A stretch of DNA of 64,000 nt from Adenanthera pavonina (lineage: Eukaryota; Streptophyta; Magnoliopsida; Fabales; Fabaceae), in the NCBI GenBank assembly GCA_026686845.1, contig JAIVEN010000028.1, positions 4,107,001 through 4,171,000 of the forward strand, given 5' to 3'. Positions 60,401 to 64,000 of the stretch are shown one piece after another. A program made the position numbers and the translations under genes. The notes beneath the pieces are model-generated. The model saw only the letters and a program-made list of their open reading frames with translations, ran no database searches and was not told the DNA's origin. Numbering within the stretch: position 1 is the first letter of the stretch; every line of letters begins with the position of its first letter.

Positions 60401-61978
60401 GAACTCTTTACTCTGCATTAGGTCTGCCAGTGTGGCACCCCCTTCAAACTTCCATATAAGCCAGTATTCACCACCCTTCTTCCCAGAACTCTGCAAAATT
60501 TGGTGAGAAAAATTTCAGCCACAAAAACAAAACTAAAATGCCAAGGGATGTGAGTGAGAATATCTTTGCTCTCTTCATAAACAATACAACAATAATACCC
60601 TTAATTCTTATGGTAGAAGTAGTAGTCTTATTAGAGCAACACCTCAAGAAAACCGTAAACATAATCAGCACAGCTGCTTGCACAAGCTCTTCGAACACGC
60701 TCATTCATCCAAATCTCTACTGCACCATATTCAGTAGCTTTCTTCAAGACCAAGTCACCTTCCTTCCAGTGAGAACCAAAATCCATCAGTCATCATTTTA
60801 CAACCAAACCAGTCTTAAGACATTGCAAATAGAAAGTAGTAGGAAAAACTCAAAAATAATGAACTATTGGTAATCTAATTATCACAAGAGAAACATTAGC
60901 CGCTTAATAACATGTGAATGATCAACTAAGCCAATATGAAGAATTTATTAAAACAAAAATCTCCCAGGAAAATATAATACCTTTGAAGAGGGCTTCTTGG
61001 CCAATGAAACCCTATAAACTACTCCAAAGGATCCCTCACCCAACTTCTTCCCCAGGACGAAGTCATCCTGTCACAATAGAGCAATTCAGTTTCAATTGAA
61101 TGTTAGGCTTAATTGTACTTTTCATCTCCCTAGCTCATTCAAGAAAGCATTTTAGTCAGCTTCAATTACACCTCTAGCGATTCGGAAGAGAAGGTAATAC
61201 AGGACATTTCTATTTTTTTTTTTATGCAACTTAACAAAATTATTATTTTTAACTGCTTTTAATTAATAATAATTAAAAAGATAGTATCGATCAAATTATT
61301 ATCAGAAGGACTAAATTCCTCTTACACAGAAACGAGAGGGACAATATTACTCCCATTGAAATTACAGGGACTAAACCGACCTAAATACTAAAATCAACAT
61401 CAGAAATTGTATCCAAATTCAAATAAAGTTCCTGAAATGCGCCTTCAAGTTCTCTAATAAAAACATAACACTCACTGAAAGGAATCAGGAAGTTTTGACC
61501 ATTGCAAACTGATCTTCAATTCACTGACCTTTCTATAGGTAGGTCTGAACAATCTTTCAACAAAAGCAAGAACAAACATGTCAAAGAAACCAGGGGCCAC
61601 ACCAGGAGTAGCCCAGAGGTAGGACAAAGCGCCCAGAGCGAGAACCACCCCAGGAGCTGTAATTGTCAAGCCATTCGACTTCGGAAGAGTGCTTCTGTAG
61701 ATTATATCGCCGCACTCCATGACCGTGCAAGGAAGCCCAACCCCGACACCCATGAAGAGGTGGTGAACCGAGTCGAGCCATTCGCCTCCCAATGCTAAAG
61801 CCACAAACGATTTAGGAGTCGAGAAGGTTGTGATTCTTCCCCCGCACTGGGATTCTGTTACAGCGGGTTTGATTCGAAGTTTGTGACCGAAAAAGAGTGA
61901 CTTGTGGTTGGAGTGATGGGGTCTTTGGAGCTTCGTCACTCCTACGCCTATTCCTCGAGCTGCAGCGACAGTTGCCAT
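57402..61978 (-). CDS. STN7: STN7 thylakoid Ser/Thr kinase, 10 exons, 581 aa
   Basis: STN7 phosphorylates light-harvesting complex II proteins when plastoquinone is reduced, driving state transitions. Exons (minus strand) are 61529-61978, 60981-61067, 60643-60762, 60392-60490, 59978-60146, 59666-59759, 58953-59046, 58778-58834, 57903-58316 and 57402-57563; all GT..AG, 581 aa (Arabidopsis 562). The N-terminus is Arg/Lys/Ser-rich and acid-poor, as in chloroplast transit peptides. LPCTVMECGD holds the redox-sensing cysteine pair (C84, C89). A membrane segment lies near 104-124. The kinase has GEGSFG (160-165), VLKKA (Lys 186/187), HRD (296-298), DLG in place of DFG (317-319) and APE (343-345). 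STQTPSAPSAP (350-360), GRGFELVD-like and WW..RWIP C-terminal segments identify STN7 rather than STN8. The exon 3 acceptor (GGAAG|GAAGG) and donor (GAG|GTGTTG) are the weakest sites. Confidence 0.95.
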
Positions 61979-63339
61979 TTCAGTTTCAATGCAAGAAGGC
62001 TAAGAAGGCTTGGTTTGTGGGAGAAAAGCAAGGTAGTTGCTCCAAGATTCTGCTTCTAATTCAGACCACAAGATCAAATTTTTATTTCACTTTTTTTGGC
62101 AGCAATCCATTGCTTTTTTGGGCAGTTGTTTCAGGTTTTTTTGTGGATGAAGAGGATTTGGATCTTTTAGAACTGGATTGAGGATTAATATCCACCACGC
62201 ATGACACATAGATTTCATTTTGGGTTAGGCTTCTTAAGGTTATGCGTGGGCTCTTACCCAAGACTATACGTGCATCTTTTTTCTTTTCTTGGGCTTCATT
62301 TTTAATTTTTTTTTCCTTTTATTTTCTTCAAATCTCATTTTGATTCTGCCTACCCATTTAGCTAGAAAGATTTAGAGAAGAGAAAAAAATTTTATTTTAT
62401 TTTTTTCAAACCAAACAACGAAAGAGATTACATTTCCTTCTACTCTTAGATAAGAGAAAGAGGAGGAAATGGAAAGGACAAACAACTTTTTCTCTCATTT
62501 AATTTGAAAAAAAATAAGATATAAAGTTTTTCTTTTTCTACCCTCCCTTTCAAATCTTTTGAACCAAATAGGAATACCCTGTGATACAAAAGGCACTAGG
62601 ACAAGAAGCTCCTTGCGATATGAAAATGAATATGTTAAAGTAAAAGAGAGTGAAGTATAACCGTGGTTGGGTGGGTGGAAGATTTGATTCTTCTTAAACA
62701 AAATCAAAGGTTCAAATGTTGTTGATGGAAAAAATTATGTTGAAATAATTACCCTTAATTGAGTTGAACAATGTTCGAATTTGGTCTAATAATACTCAAT
62801 ACCAAATAGTTGTATAAAAAATATAAAGTCAAATATACGAAGAGGGAGAGATATAGAGTAAGTGAGGCCCACCTTAATCTCTTCATCTCTCTTTATTTTC
62901 ATGATTCTCCTTATTTCAGGAAATCCTAATTTTTTGTAATGCATTTTAATTGTAAGGGAAATTGAGACCAAAATAATAAATTTATTATAAAATAGGACCT
63001 GTTATTATTTATTCTTTTAATTTAACTGCTCAGTATTTTAAATTTTAATATTTTTTATTAGCTGAAATTTTTATTTATAATTAATTCAATCTACCGATTC
63101 TTAACTATAATTTTCCCTAACTGTTAATCATCTCTTTTAAAAGAAACAATTTATATATAAATTTTTTAGTTGTGTTTCTTAATTATAACATAATAGGTAT
63201 ATAATTTTTTTGGCCACCAGTAGGCATGTAATTTTTTTAAAAAAAATGTATTTATAAGTAATTGAGATTTACTCTATTTAGTTCTAAATATAATGGACAT
63301 TTCATTTTTCAATTAATAATATAAGCGACATTTGAAGGA
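61979..63339. other. STN7 upstream region
   Basis: The STN7 promoter should lie in the first few hundred bases, but no clear TATA box was seen, which is common for photosynthesis genes. The rest is AT-rich and without a supported gene. Plus-strand frames at 61502-61798 and 61897-62181 are shadows of STN7 exon 1 or lack motifs. Confidence 0.5.
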
Positions 63340-63581
63340 CTTCTTTTGGTTCAAAATATAAAGGATAAATAAAAATTGTTTAATGCATTTAATTTTTTTC
63401 TAATAATGCCCCTTATTAAGAATTACCTTTATCAATTACATGATAAAAGTTTTAAACATTAAATTGAGGAACTTTTTAAAATAATTTTAAATTCATGACA
63501 AATTTAATTATTCTAATAGTTTTTAATTGTATTTTTAATCTGTATAAATTATTGGTCCCTTATATTTAAAATTAGATGAAG
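63340..63581. mobile_element. Stowaway-like MITE
   Basis: CTTCTTTTGGTTCAAAATAT at the left matches, reversed, TTCATCTAATTTTAAATATA at the right, with TA following (63582-63583). It is noncoding. Confidence 0.5.
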
Positions 63582-63633
63582 TATATTTCAGATTTATTTG
63601 GTTTCACATTGACATCAAGATTCATAATGATCA

Positions 63634-63905
63634 CTTCCTCACTTCTTTTTATATGTCACTTTTGAAGAAAAATTTTATTTTTATTTATTTGCAATTTTTA
63701 AATTCCAAAATAACATTACTTTTTATTTTTCTAATTATATCTTTATTTATCTTTCAATAAGTTAAATATGACACTAATTATTTTTTTTTAATTTATCTAT
63801 TTATTAAAGAACATATTAAAAAATTTAAAATAAATTCTAACATGTTAATTATATTTCTTACTCTATTTTATAAATCTTAAGCATCACATGAAAAAATGGG
63901 GGGAG
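63634..63905. mobile_element. MITE, second copy of the 32120-32364 family
   Basis: The left end is CTTCCTCACTTCTTTTTATA and the right end, reversed, CTCCCCCCATTTTTTCATGT, followed by TA (63906-63907). The interior is shared with 32120-32364. The left TA has changed to CA. Confidence 0.6.
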
Positions 63906-64000
63906 TATTTGTTTGATGTTAACTTTAGATATACCTTATGCGTGGGAGGATTTCAAAATCCAAATAGACAATCACAAAGGAATCGGGGAAAAGACAAATA

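Noticed and set aside
61502..61798. 98-aa plus-strand ORF opposite STN7
   Set aside because: It is antisense to STN7 exon 1, which explains the open frame.

Overview
The window is nuclear DNA of a flowering plant, very probably a eudicot. It is AT-rich, its genes are sparse and split by introns, it carries Ty1/copia, CACTA, Stowaway-like and Harbinger-like elements, and it encodes a proanthocyanidin enzyme and a chloroplast kinase. A legume or a relative would fit, but the sequence read by eye does not settle the family. Nothing bacterial and no CRISPR was seen.

Three host genes can be modelled, all on the minus strand. LAR (leucoanthocyanidin reductase, 5 exons, 367 aa) lies at 16415-20866. 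A 41-aa DVL/RTFL (ROTUNDIFOLIA FOUR-LIKE) peptide gene lies at 52691-52816. STN7 (thylakoid state-transition kinase, 10 exons, 581 aa) lies at 57402-61978. All exon joins use GT..AG and keep the frame. The three genes belong to unrelated processes (flavan-3-ol synthesis, organ shape signalling, light-harvesting balance), and nothing suggests they act together.

The rest is mostly mobile DNA. At 6435-14008 is a very young, full-length copia element: its 460-bp LTRs differ at one base and it has a perfect 5-bp target duplication. Its gag-pol frame has two in-frame TGA codons, there is an extra unrecognised acidic ORF before gag, and no standard primer site is visible. Two non-autonomous CACTA elements follow, at 14405-15836 and 26786-29691, each with a 3-bp target duplication. 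Stowaway-like MITEs sit in LAR introns 1, 2 and 3, and three stand in a row upstream of LAR. Harbinger-like TIR elements occupy 32525-34574 and 38970-40631, the second with another element nested inside. A tiny tRNA-like SINE with a 16-bp target duplication lies at 6298-6384.

Other structure includes a tandem repeat array (23574-25030), a 64-bp minisatellite (33635-33930), a diverged 0.9-kb tandem duplication (45040-47030), a decayed movement-protein-like retroelement or pararetrovirus relic whose two halves lie on opposite strands (47800-49840), and a triple repeat (50066-50490). The remaining intergenic DNA is AT-rich and shows no gene that can be supported.
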